From Paramacrobiotus metropolitanus (taxonomy: Eukaryota > Tardigrada > Eutardigrada > Parachela > Macrobiotidae), in the NCBI RefSeq assembly GCF_019649055.1, contig NW_026570375.1, positions 186,001-250,000 of the forward strand: a stretch of DNA of 64,000 nucleotides. The letters are read 5' to 3'. A program made the translations under genes and the position numbers. The notes beneath the pieces were generated by a model. The model was not told where the DNA came from. It did no database searches and saw only the letters and a list, made by a program, of their open reading frames with translations. This document shows positions 22,476 through 34,512 of this stretch, one piece after another. Positions within the stretch are counted from its first letter, which is position 1. Each line of letters starts with the position of its first letter.

Positions 22476-24943
22476 GTAAGCTCACGGTAAAAGAAATACA
22501 AATTGGGCGCTGGATTATTAAAGATGAGGAAAGCGACGGTAATCATTATCTAGTTTTTCGCGATTCAAATTCCGATGAGAATCGATTTACGGTACAAGAG
22601 GGAACCGGGAGCGCTGTAGCCATTGACTCGGACGGGAATCTTCACGTAAAAGATGTCGAGATAGTCGGACTAACGACGGCCATATTTATAACCCAACAGT
22701 TAACTTTAAACAGGCCAGCTTGAATGAGTAATTTGCAGGTGGCGAGTTTAAAAGTCATTGACACAATTACGACGCAGGCTTTGCTTGTCACTCAGCAGCT
22801 GATAAGCAACGGGCAAACAAAGCTAGCAAGCGCACAAAGCCTCACTTTAAACAGCCTGACCGTTACTGGCACGGCAACTGTGGACAATCTCCAAGCAGCG
22901 AGTGTGTCGACAGACAGTTTGACAGCAACGGGTAATCTGGCGGCACCAGGAACAAGCACCTTAGCTACAGTCACCGCTACAAGAGTATCCGCTACAGATG
23001 TAATATCTACCGTCGGCACCCTCAGCGTCACTGGCGCAAGCACGTTGGGCACCGTCACCGCTACAACAATATCCGCTACAGACGCTGTATCAACTGGCGG
23101 CACTCTCAGCGTCACTGGTGCCAGCACGTTGGGCACTGTCACCGCTACAACAATATCCGCTTCAGACACAATAACGGCTGTCGGCACTCTCAGCGTCACT
23201 GGCACAAGCACCATGAGCACCGTCGTCGCTTCAACATTATCCGCTACAGACGCAATATCTACCGTCGGCACTTTCAGCGTCACTGGCGCAACCACCTTGG
23301 GTACCGTCGCCGCTACAACAATATCCGCTTCAGAAGCAATAGCGACTATCGGCACTCTCAGCGTCACTGGCACAAGCACCATGAGCACCGTCGTCGCTTC
23401 AACATTATCCGCTACAGACGCAATATCTACCGTCGGCACTCTCAGCGTTACTGGTGCAAGCACCTTGGGCACCGTCGCCGCTACAACAATTTCCGCTTCA
23501 GAAGCAATATCGACTGTCGGCACTCTCAGCGTCACTGGCGCAACCACCTTGGGTACCGTCGCCGCTACAACAATTTCCGCTTCAGAAGCAATATCGACTA
23601 TCGGCACTCTCAGCGTCACTGGAACAAGCACCATGAGCACCGTCGTCGCTTCAACATTATCCGCTACAGACGCAATATCTGCCGTCGGCACTCTCAGCGT
23701 TACTGGTGCAAGCACCTTGGGCACCGTCGCCGCTACAACAATTTCCGCTTCAGATGGATTATCTACTGTCGGTACTCTCAGCGTCACTGGTGCAAGCACG
23801 CTAACTGCTGTAACGGCTACAACCTTATCTGCTTCCGACGCTCTATCAACGGCCGGTACTTTCAGCGTCACTGGTGCAAGCACGCTAACTGCTGTTACGG
23901 CTACAACCTTATCTGCTTCCGACGCTCTATCAACGGCCGGCACTTTCAGCGTCACTGGTGCAAGCACGCTAACTGCTGTAACGGCTACAACCTTATCTGC
24001 TTCCGACGCTCTATCAACGGCCGGTACTTTCAGCGTCACTGGTGCAAGCACGCTAACTGCTGTAACGGCTACAACCTTATCTGCTTCCGACGCTCTATCA
24101 ACGGCCGGTACTTTCAGCGTCACTGGTGCAAGCACGCTAACTGCTGTAACGGCTACAACCTTATCTGCTTCCGACGCTCTATCAACGGCCGGTACTTTCA
24201 GCGTCACTGGTGCAAGCACGCTAACTGCTGTAACGGCTACAACCTTAACTGCTTCCGACGCTCTATCAACGGCCGGTACTTTCAGCGTCACTGGTGCAAG
24301 CACGCTAACTGCTGTAACGGCTACAACCTTATCTGCTTCCGACGCTCTATCAACGGCCGGTACTCTCAGCGTCACTGGTGCAAGCACGCTAACTGCTGTA
24401 ACGGCTACAACCTTATCTGCTTCCGACGCTCTATCAACGACCGGTACTCTCAGCGTCACTGGTGCAAGCTTGTTGGCCGCTGTTACGGCTACAACCTTAT
24501 CAGCTTCCGACGCTCTATCAACGACCGGTACTCTCAGCGTCACTGGTGCAAGCTTGTTGGCCGCTGTTACGGCTACAACCTTATCAGCTTCTGACACTTT
24601 ATCCACTGGTGGTACTCTCACCGCTACTGGTCTCAGTACGTTAGGGCAATCGAGTGTAGCTGGATTGTATTCCAGTGGATCAGTGTCCATCGGAGGCGAG
24701 CTAAGCGTTCAAGGAGCGACTATTCTACAACAAGTCAGTAGTGCCACGTTGAATGCCACCGGGGCCGTCACGGCACACCATTTAGCAGTCAATGGTGTCG
24801 TATACGCTACCCCTCAACCAACTCCATATTGGGAATACGCTGACACACTTATTCGAGGTATTGTTAGTATCGATGGGGATGTTTACCTTGGCGGATGTCG
24901 TTTAACGGTGCCACCAATGGGTGGAAGCATATATTGTGGGTAA
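22476..24943 (+). CDS. Fibre-like protein with twenty 28-residue repeats
   Basis: An open region follows a CTGCAG acceptor at 22475. It encodes a short N-terminal domain (EIQIGRWIIKDEESDG, RFTVQEGTGSAVAIDSDGN) and is then interrupted by one in-frame TGA at 22721-22723. It continues from ATG 22724 for 739 codons to TAG/TAA at 24943. Residues beyond a short leader form 20 tandem repeats of the type VTATTLSASDALSTAGT(L/F)SVTG, rich in Thr/Ser/Ala/Val. A unique C-terminal domain follows (PTPYWEYADTL, VPPMGGSIYCG). The repeat has the hydrophobic alternation of beta-solenoid or trimeric-fibre proteins such as phage or giant-virus tail fibres; this is a structural guess. The 5' exon is unresolved: ATG 22420 with a 26-bp spliced gap looks too short to be an intron. 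Whether the TGA is real, readthrough or error is open. Confidence 0.7.
22970..24649 (+). repeat. 84-bp coding tandem repeat, 20 units
   Basis: Twenty head-to-tail units of 84 bp (28 codons). Units 11-15 encode identical peptides and differ by very few bases; units 16-19 differ slightly; units 1-10 are more diverged and show a higher-order pattern (units 5-7 resemble units 8-10, a 252-bp period). No unit contains a stop in the antisense frame either, which creates a 632-codon shadow frame. Confidence 0.95.
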
Positions 24944-27900
24944 TTTTCGTAAACTGTGGTCCGGAAGGCCTTTGCAAAGATTACTTCTGCTTCTGGTGAT
25001 AACTTGCTTTGTTTCTATCTGTTTTTGTATCTTTTTAATATCGCACGGATTAAAACTGGTCATGTGTTTAAATGATATATGCGGGCATGGGTTTCCTAGA
25101 TAGCGGAATTATTTATACGGATTCCTGTTCGCGGTATCCTAACTGCGTGCTATTTATTTTATCAGTTCTTTCCCCTCGTAAACACTACCTATCATTCTGT
25201 ATGTCATTGCTATGATTATAATGCCATTATTAATACAGATGAAATCAACTAAAACCGCCCTCGCCAACAAATTCACCTTTGCCCGGCAAGGGGCATAAAA
25301 CTGCGATCGTGTCACGGAAACAAGTACAGTTCAAACGGTAGTTACTTTTGTCGCTATGCTTGTATGTTCGATCCACAAAGGCACTGCATTTCCGTAACTT
25401 TGCTCCTGCCTTCTCTCCGATTTGTGCGGTATTTTCCGTGTGTGTATACGCGTCCACCGTTGTCACATTCCCTACCATCGTGTTCTCCTGTAGCTTAATG
25501 TAGGCCAACGTACTGATCCTCGCGATTCCCAATCATTCCAACCAGAAGGCAATGCTCGTTTTGTAGTGTAACGCAGCATGGGTGCGGTAGCTTCCCTTCA
25601 CAATCGGCATGCCAAACTATCTGTATGTTATCCACCAGTTATCCACTATGCTATTCCACCACCACCGATATACAGTCTACTGTACATGGTGCAGACTCCC
25701 GGCAGTTGCCCTCGCCGGCTCTGCTAGCGTGACTTCTATGAGGATGCAGCTTTTGGCCCCGTGTTTTTCCATTACATTTACGAGCATATTACCTCTTGCT
25801 TCCTGCTACATGATGGCATTAGCCGTTCGTTGACGATGCGGTTGATCAACGTCTATGTAAGAGTTCTCTTTCATTCGATTGTTAATTTACAGGTACAATT
25901 AGCCGGCCTTCGGGAATTTATTATGCTCTAATATTCGGAATGAGCGCATTTCCGTTTCAATAATGTATTGACGCGCAAAATTGTTTCGGTTACTCTCATA
26001 CATAGCTGTACGATAGAACCATATTCCTAGGATAAGGAAATTTCTAATGAGAAGATTAATGAAAGATTCTGGAGCTGGTATCATACAATGGTTCTTGCGT
26101 CATGGGACATGATCCCCCTAATGAAACGAAGCTTTCGCATTCATACAGTAATCCACATAATGGATCTTGTTATCGATCATAAAAACATCGTGGTTTGCGT
26201 GTTCATAGTGAATCAACGAATTAATTTATAAACGCAGAAATGAGTGCTGCATTAATCTTTCGATGCGTTGAGCGTTAGAGTTGCATCAAAGTACATCCGA
26301 GCAAATATTTAGAAAACCATGATGGATAGCGGTAATATTACGACGCGTCATTTTAACTCCACCACTTCAGCTGCCATTCCAGTAGGCTGGAATCCCATGC
26401 CGGGTATGTTGACAGCCAGTGCTGTCGTTGCATTGGTTTTAAACGCCGGAACATTACTGCTGCAACTGTCACCACGGGTGCGACTGACATCGTTTACCAT
26501 TTACCTAGTTTCTATTTGCATCAGTAACATTGTGACGCATGGCAACGGGTGCCATCGCAATGTCCTGTTATATATATGATATTCGTGTGGTTGTGTATTT
26601 AGTTGGTTAATTATTAAAGAGCACGACGCTCCACGTTGTGACAAACATCCCGGGTTTGGCCATTATGCGCGTCATTGCCGTGATCGTGGCTGTTAGCGGA
26701 GCCTGGCCGGGCGGCAAACCCGGGTGTATCCTGTATATGTACGTGCAGTTTGTCATCACGCAGATCCCGGTGTTGCTGCACGTCCTCATTTCGGTGAATC
26801 GACTGTGGGCTTTTCAGTATCCCCACTCGTACCGGCGACACCACAGCCAAAAGACGGCGGCATTGCTGTGTCTGACAACTGTGGCCTACGTCCATCTTGT
26901 GCACTTTCTTCTCTTTTTGCTGGAATTTTTCTACTACAGTCCGCCCGATAGCCACAACAGCTGTCAACCCAGCGGAGGGATTATGGAGTGGCGACGCGCG
27001 GATATCGTACTACACCGATTTGTTCCCCTGCTGCTAGTGATCGGAATTTATGTTTACGTGTTGATAAGACGATGGAAAAACAAACACGCAATCAACGTTG
27101 ACTTTATCGCTGGGGCGAATCGTGGGGTCGATGGCAGTAAGACCGGAGAAAGCGTCACGGGTCTGCGAAGATCTTGCCGACTGAGAGGAAAACGTTCAGG
27201 TGCAACTCAACGAAAGGTCAAACCGTTTCTAGTGCTGTCGATTACATCGCTTAGCGTAATAATCTGCTGGCTGCCGGCGGATGTCTACTGGGCGATGCTC
27301 TACGCCGGCATCCGAATGCCGGTTTGGGCATTTAACGTCAGCATTATTCTGACGTCTCTGCAAACCATTTTTGACCCGGTCATGTGGCTTGTCAGTCTAA
27401 AGTAGCAGATCACGCGACTCACCTTCCATAGAACAGACATCGATATTATAACTTTTTATGTAAGTTTCCTTGTCAGTATTCCGTATTGGGTAGCTAGTTT
27501 TGCAAGGCACGTTCTGCGCATGATAACACCGTTCATGTCAGTCGTTTTCTCCAGTTGCCAGTAAAACTGGGCGGCCGAATATCTGTGTCCTGTAATTCCA
27601 CACCTTGTTGTTTATACGACCATTGTATTCTCGTAATCTGTTTCTTTTACAACGTTTTCTCGGATTCTGATGTTTGTGCTTGTGATACTAATGGTAAGAG
27701 CTGTATCTGAGCGGGCAGTTAAAAAACTTTAAAATGAAAGTGCACTGAAAAGATTTTGTTGCCTACTGTAGCTTTCACACGAGCACGAATAGTTTATCAG
27801 CAAATGCCTTCAGTTTGGTTTTGTAAGATTGTTCTCTTGGTACAATGTACGTAGTACGAGTACTAGTACATAACCTGATCAGGTGATCGCCTGATCGGGT

Positions 27901-28450
27901 CCTTTACTTTAACACACACGGCTGAGTTTGGTATTTCACATCATTGTGTGGCTGGAACTGTTTTTGGTTTTGACATAGCCTTGCGCGATCATCCGACGTC
28001 TGGCTTCGCCGGAAATGAACGTGGCATTCTCGTAATGGCAGTATAAGCGCAAACGGGATGCACGAGAGTTACTGCTACATTAAAAGTGCTATTCCGGAGA
28101 TGAGTTTCTAAATTACATAATTAACAGAGTGTTTACGTCTCATTTGACGGAAGGTTTGTTATTATGGGATCAAACTGGTCGCGTGGCTTTGTTAATTAAT
28201 CCTAGTGCACTGCACGTTCATCATTATCCACTGATACTGCAGCACACGGTAACACCTCACGCGCGTACTTTTATTAATTTAGTAGTTTGCATTCATTCTT
28301 CCTAGTTAGGTATGCATAATGCGTAAGTTAGGTATGCATAATGCGTGCATAAAAAGTTAAATGGTGCAATTCTGAAACATTTAACTTCAGTATTTTTTCT
28401 CTGACGAAAACAACCATTTGATATGAGAATTGTCCGATCATCAACATCCA
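24870..28450 (+). repeat. Diverged duplicated block, copy 2 (interrupted by the GPCR segment)
   Basis: Matches 17150-19092 in the same orientation: 24870-25560 aligns with 17150-18420, and 27900-28450 aligns with 18620-19092. The intervening ~2.3 kb (25570-27890), which contains the GPCR gene, has no counterpart in copy 1. Either the GPCR segment was inserted here or it was lost from copy 1. Confidence 0.7.
26319..27405 (+). CDS. Rhodopsin-class (class A) G-protein-coupled receptor
   Basis: Two exons, 26319-26531 and 26620-27405, with an 88-bp phase-0 intron (GTGACG...AAAG), give about 332 residues. The N-terminus carries NIT and NST glycosylation sites. TM1 (LTASAVVALVLNAGTLLL) and TM2 (FTIYLVSICISNI) lie in exon 1. 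TM3 follows a conserved Cys (KPGCILYMYVQFVITQIPVLLHVLISVNRLWAF), with NRL in place of D/ERY. A short extracellular loop 2 contains a Cys. TM6 has ICWLP (CWxP-type), and TM7 ends FDPVMW in place of NPxxY. The third intracellular loop is basic. Seven hydrophobic segments are present and the C-terminal tail is nearly absent. Ligand unknown; the altered DRY and NPxxY suggest a divergent lineage-specific receptor. The exact intron borders are my best reading. Confidence 0.82.
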
Positions 28451-29370
28451 CGTAAAACTTTAACATAAACGAACTAGCTTGCGGCAAATGTCAGAACAGT
28501 CGAATAATATAACAACAATACAGAATAACGGTACTGTAGTACAGATAATAGTGGCGCTTGCTCGTTTGCTGAAAATACCGTACATAACTTACGGTAGTGT
28601 TGGTATCGCAATTACCTGATTTATTGTTTCGTTTGTTGAATTTAAACCATGACAAAGAGTGTCTCTAAACGAACCCGCCGATGTGTTTTAGACTCAGGTA
28701 ATGAACTGCAAAAGTACAATCTAAATTCGGGCTTGAATCTGTGAACAGATAATTTTCCTGCCGCTACTGTAATACATAACGACAACGTAAAATTATAGTT
28801 TCACATTTTGAAAACATAATACCGCTTGCCGTTTTCGGAAATAACCACAGCATTAGGGCTTTAATTAAGCTCGACTTAGTTACTTGAACCAGTGTTCTTA
28901 ATGCATGCGCCAATTTTTGTATTACATGCGCTTTAATTGCAGTGAAAGTTCATTTAGTACCTAGGGTAGTACCTACGAACGGTAACAGTCAGGTTTGCCG
29001 GTCATATTAAATTTACCGGTACAGAGCGGCGGTGACCCGCATACGAAAAACAACAATCTCGACATAGGTACAAGTGCACCAAAAATGCCGGTAATTCTGA
29101 TGGAAGTGCGATGACACCGAATTAAGACACAATTACTCCATTAATTATCTAACATATTTTTATTGTACCGTGTAATATGAAGCACGGTATGTATCCACTT
29201 GGTCAGTTGTTGTCGACATCTTGACAGAGAGCTTGCCGTGCGTCGCAGCACGCTGCTTATATTTCTTTTATATTTCCAACATCCTATGCCGATATGTAAA
29301 ACACGTTCACTGAACCACGACCATTTGCATAGTTAATTTTTCTTTGATTTTACGCACACACTACGTAGCC
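28451..29370. other. Upstream region of multicopper oxidase 2
   Basis: No gene recognised. AT-rich, with no clear TATA box close to the oxidase start. Confidence 0.4.
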
Positions 29371-32300
29371 ATGCTTGGGCTCGGTGTCTTTCTGCTGCTT
29401 GCTCAATCCGCATTCGGAGCCATTCGCCAGTCGGCGACGGTCAACAATCCGCCTTATCTGGCCACCCATGATAGCAGCTTCGTGCCGGATAAGATTCTGA
29501 GGGTAACCGCTAAAAATGTCAGTTTGGACTGCACTACCCGCTATTCGGTCATCATCAACGGCAGTATACCGGGACCGGAACTGCGGTTTGTGGAAGGGCA
29601 GCACGTGTGGATTCGGGTGTACAACGATATGGAGGACACTAACGTGACCATCGTGAGTACCGTCATCCTTCTCTAAATATCAGGAGTTTGGTGTACGAAA
29701 ATTTGCGGTATATTTAGGCTTTCTAAAACTTTTATCTCGAGATTTACACAAACATATTATATTATGTAGTGAGCACGGAGAACAGCACGATTTATATAGT
29801 AAACGGAAAATTAAGTTCGTTACATCTCGCTTTGGTATTATTTCCAGAATCGTGCTTGAAATTTCAGAAATCTTTACCTCCTGCCTCGTAGTGCAGGTTC
29901 AGACAAACCCTCCAGGTATTCTAATATTGAATTTAAATGCAGCAATATGCAAAAACTACGTAGAAAGAAGCATTATCTTTTTAGAAAATCTTCTTGGATT
30001 TCAGTAGTATCCAGTATGGCGAGTCATCAAACTGACACGAGAAGAAACTGAAAAAGCTTATAAAATATTCAAGTAGTTTAATCAAAATTTGTTAATTAGA
30101 ATGTTAGTGATAATGAATAAGTGGCAGAATTTAGAAAATGTATACTATGTACATTACATAGATAGATATGCGGCAAAAGCATTGACGTGTACTGCTTCTG
30201 TGCATACGAACGTAGCCCGGTATCCCAGTTACCTTAACCTGACAGAAATCGAAAGTCGATTGATGTCTTTCATATGAACGAGCATAATCCATCAAAGGCG
30301 AACGTTATAAAGCGCACCTTCGCGATTACACGAGATTTCTCAACAGCGGACATTAATCGCTTCGATGATTGCCGGAAGCTTGTCCGATGTATACCATTCG
30401 GAGCAAATTAAGCTCGCGCTACAACGTGTTTATTGTGAGCAAATGACCACAATATAGAGCAGCAGAAAAAGCACGTTGTTGATACTGTTTTATGAAATAC
30501 TGCTTTATTTAACCACTCATTAATGTATGTACTACAAGATTGTTGTACTAATCGGTAAGATCTGTAGAGTGATAATACTAATAATAATAAGATGGATATG
30601 ATGCAAATAAATTTTCCTCATAGTCAGTATACTTAGGATTTCATTATTGTCATGATCAGTGGGCGCAGCGTTTATCACCCGCGTCCTATATGCTGTTACA
30701 GTATATATAAACCCACAACATCTCAGGCTGAAATCATACAGTATAAAACCTGAAATAAGTTTTTCTTGTGAGCTTTGTTAAAGATTAACCTGGAGAGCCA
30801 GTCGCACGCTGTAAGCATAGTAACTTTTAGTAAGAATGGTATAAATGCGTTGAAAATTATAACCTAAAGCGGCCCAAAGAGTCACATATGTTTGCATCAC
30901 CTATATGTTTGCACGATAGAAGGCAGTACAGTCTCACGTAAAGACACATTTTCCTTAAACTAGTAATTTTAATCTTTTTTGAGTGGGTATAATGGTCAAA
31001 ATGCACTTCGAGATTTTGACGGCAGCCGGCAGGTATTACGCGATACTAATTTCGGTGATCCGCCCATAAACGGTAGCAAACGTACTACTCGCACACGAAC
31101 ACTATAATCATACTCGTATCCATAATACTATGCGTCTATATTATTGCAGCACTGGCATGGTCTCAGCATGCGAATGTCACCGTTCTCCGACGGCACGCCC
31201 ATGGTCAGCCAGTGGCCCATTCCCCCGATGCACTTCTTCGACTACGAATTCCAGCTGCAGAAAGGCGATGCCGGCACCTACTTCTACCACTCCCACGTCG
31301 GCTTCCAGGCTGTCACCGCCGGTGGCGCCCTCATCGTCGACGAGGCACCCGGCACACCCCGGCCCTATGAATACGACGAAGACCGCATCGTCATGATCAG
31401 CGACATCCACCACAAAACCGACGCCGTGGTGGAAGCCCAGCTAACCGGTATGCCTTTTATGTGGCCCGGCAACCCCGACAACGTGGCGGTGAACGGCAAA
31501 TCCCGGTTCATCAACGCCACCAGTTCCCAAGCCGGCCCCTCGTGTGAACTGGCCGTGATCAACCTGGACCCGGGGAAGACGTACCGCTTCCGCTTTATCG
31601 GGGCACTGGCCGTGTCGTTCATCTACCTGAATCTGGAAGCCCACAACATGGTGATTATTGAGGTGGACGGACGGTACGTGATGCCGTACGTCCCCGACCA
31701 TCTGGAGGTCAGTTCCGGGCAGCGCTACAGTGCCCTCGTTTTTGCCAAGACCCAGGCGGAGTTGACCGGTGCCGACGGGTCCATCAAGAACCGCTACTGG
31801 ATGCAGTTGGAGACCCACCCCCAGGACGACGCTGACAACGTCCTGTACGCCATTATCAAATACAACGCCGGTTCTTCCGGTCCCGTTGACACGTTCACGC
31901 TGCCGGCCGCCCCGGTGCTGCCGCTCCCCAAGGAAACGTTCGCGGACGGATGGATTGAGGACCGCCTGCAGCCGTTGAACCCGGATCCGGATAACCCGTG
32001 GATCAAGATGGAGGACATCACCCGCCGCATCTATGTCAACTTAACTCTGCAGATCAACCCGGCCACCGGGCACGCGCAGTTCATCCAGGACGGCGCGCCG
32101 TGGTTTGAGAACACCCCGCAAGAGCCGTACCTCGTATCGCTGTATAAGAATAACACCAAGTACTTCCCGGATTACAACCGGGCGCTGGCTAACGGCGGCT
32201 TCGACCCGGTGACGACGACCTTCCCGGCCAAGATCGGTGAGGTCCTGGAGATTGTCTGGTACCTGGTGGGTGACAATCTGATGGGCTCCGTGGAAACGCA

Positions 32301-32724
32301 TCCCTGGCATTCCCATGGCGACCACTACTGGGACGCCGGTACCGGCAACGGGACCTACGATCCTGTGGCCAATGAAGCGAAACTGACAGCTCGTCATGGA
32401 CGCATCATTACACGGGATACCTCTAATACCTACCGTCCAAATGACCGTCCCTTCTTGAAGGGGGGTCCCGGGTTCACTTACAGCTGGCGGTCGTTCCGTA
32501 TCCGTGTGAAGAACCCCGGTGTGTGGATGATGCATTGCCACATGTTGCAGCACATGGTCATGGGCATGCAGACCGTGTGGGTGTTTGGGGATGCTAAGGA
32601 TGTTACACCGGTATCGCAGCATCTGCTGGATCAAGGGTACCTGGTGTACGGTGGAACGGCGTACGGGAATGCTACGTACGCTCCCCGCGTGCTGCATTAT
32701 TTTGCCGATGAAGTGGACAAATAG
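29371..32724 (+). CDS. Laccase-like multicopper oxidase 2 (intact)
   Basis: Exon 1 29371-29652 and exon 2 31150-32724, joined in phase 0 across a 1,497-bp intron (GTGAGT...TTGCAG), encode about 618 residues. The start ATG 29371 begins a signal peptide (MLGLGVFLLLAQSAFGA). The splice creates NVTI-HWHGL, the first copper motif (His 95 and 97). FYHSHVGFQ gives His 141 and 143; HPWHSHGDHYW lies near residue 460; HCHMLQHMVMGM (residues about 556-567) provides the Cys-His bridge and a Met type 1 ligand. All ten His plus one Cys expected for a four-copper oxidase appear present. Length fits secreted laccases. The FYHSHVGFQAVTAGGALIVDE-like stretch reminds me of fungal-type enzymes more than of insect laccases, but I could not test this. 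Exon 2 is more GC-rich than its surroundings. Paralogue: 13838-16573 on the minus strand, with the intron at the same codon. Confidence 0.93.
29653..31149 (+). other. Intron of multicopper oxidase 2
   Basis: Nothing recognised inside: no ORF with motifs, no repeat ends seen. AT-rich. Confidence 0.5.
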
Positions 32725-33511
32725 ATTTTTGTATGATCTTGTGCATGCTTTATAAACCTAAATTATTATGGTTACTTTTTTTGTTTCGTACGAGCAGCTG
32801 CGCTAAAAAAGATTGTAATTTCAGAAATATGTTGCTTCGAACAATGAAAATGACTGGCGTCCTGATTTGTGCTCTATTGTGCAGGCTTTTCACAATTCAG
32901 AAACCGCGTATTATATAAAAGAGTTAGCTCGCCTTTTTTATGGATTGCAGTTTATTGTTTTCTCCTTTTATGACAAGGTTTGAATAAGCGCGCATTACCA
33001 GCGGTGAATATACTTACTCGTACAAGTACCGTAACACCCAACATGCAGAAGATCGTTTTTGCATATCCTAAAATATATTTATTTAATTTATCCATCGCGG
33101 AATAGAAATGCTTAATTCCAGAATAACAGAAATAAAAATTGGGAGATAATAGCTAACAGAGCGTTTCAAATCTGGGACAACTTTCCCAAGAAAATTTCCA
33201 CAACCTCCGTTCGTCGTTTAGCGCGATAATGTTGTTTACAAGGTTTTCCTTCAGTTCGAAACGTTCTCGTTTCGGTTTATGAAATGTGCATTGCGTCAAC
33301 AACAGTGCTGTTTTCCGAAGTATTGCTTATTGGTATCGTCACCGCAGCGCTTGATCCGAACATCTTGCCGTTCGGTTTCAGGCAATGGTGTCAATACAAT
33401 TAAAACATAGCCCTGTCGTGTATAAGCGTTCACGCTGGTTAGAGCTCCATGAACAATCTTTACTCTTCCACGCCTGTAATGCTCAATCGGTAGGCAACTC
33501 TCATCTCAAAC
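32725..33511. other. Intergenic, no gene recognised
   Basis: 3' side of oxidase 2, running to the left border of a solo LTR. TACTCGTACAAGTACCG at 33015 belongs to the dispersed TAC/GTAC word family. Confidence 0.45.
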
Positions 33512-33985
33512 TGTAACAGATCCTTATGGTGGAAACAAGACGAACGACTCAGAAACACGAGAACTCAGGAATCCCTCGGGAACACTCCAACCACAACTTC
33601 CGGTCGCAGTTTCTATGAGGATCAATAAAGAGCTAGGACGATTGTGTCACGAGCAAACCTGTATTCTATGCAATAATCCGGGAGCGATCATGTACATCAG
33701 AAGGAACAAGTATTGCTGTCTCTTTATTAATACACTTCACAGTCCACAACGCAAGGAAATCGTAATTAGAAAGCAGTCTCAGAAGTAAATCTCAGACTAC
33801 TGATCCCGATATTAGAAGTGACAAGAACTTATATAGACTCCGCGTTGTGACATCATATACACCGCTAGTAAAAGAGAACAGCAAATCACAGCATAGATTG
33901 ACTAGATTATCTGTTATGTTGCAGGTGGAAGGCGGACAGTCAGCATCCGTACGTACATCCCGGCGTGTGATCCTACTCCCACACG
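33512..33985 (-). mobile_element. Solo LTR, minus orientation
   Basis: About 472-474 bp bounded, on the minus strand, by TGTGGGAGTAGG and CTGTTACA (TG...CA). It is flanked on both sides by TCAAAC (33506-33511 and 33986-33991), a 6-bp target duplication. On the minus strand it has TATATAAG (33828-33835) and, about 100 bp further on, AATAAA (33723-33728), the order expected of a promoter followed by a polyadenylation signal. A flanking repeat on both sides implies recombination of a full element down to one LTR. It need not belong to the pol remnant next door. Confidence 0.65.
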
Positions 33986-34512
33986 TCAAACTATGAACTA
34001 CTGATACTGTGCCGTTTTAAAGCTTTAGGGTGATTATGCGTGTAGTATACGGCACAAGCTTTATTGAATGTAACATTAAAGTCTGAAAGTGGGAGTATGT
34101 TTTGATGCTGTTACTACTATGCAATAAACAAGCGGAACCGCAAAACCAACCGGCTGGTATTCTTACGAATTCTCGAAAACCAGATCACATCACATAGCAA
34201 CAGTGTCAACAACAACAAACAAGTGAATCGCAAAAAGATCATGAGTACAAATCACAAATTACAGGTAAGGCGACAGAAGATATAAACCAGTAAAAGGATC
34301 ACAACAACAAAGGAAAATCAACACGGTTCCAATGCATTGGAGTAAAACACAAAATAGCGCAATAACCAGTAACACAGGTGAGATCAAACGAGAACAACAG
34401 ATCTGAACCAAAGGTTATTCAAGGTTACTTGCCAGCATTAGGAGCCAATGAAAACAGACCAGTGATTCCGGATCCAGATGCGGCTGCAGCGGCATCTAAG
34501 CGGCGAGAAACA
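33986..34512. other. Spacer between solo LTR and pol remnant
   Basis: AT- and CAA-rich sequence without an ORF, plausibly the untranslated 3' end of the adjacent minus-strand retroelement. No second LTR found. Confidence 0.4.

Noticed and set aside
22792-24690. A 632-codon open frame on the minus strand across the tandem repeat
   Set aside because: The 84-bp unit is a multiple of three and has no stop in one antisense frame, so the whole array stays open automatically. The N-terminal and C-terminal domains support the plus strand only.
32041-32697. A 218-codon antisense frame over multicopper oxidase 2 (and similar ones over oxidase 1)
   Set aside because: The plus-strand frame contains all the copper ligands; antisense frames in GC-rich conserved exons are common shadows.
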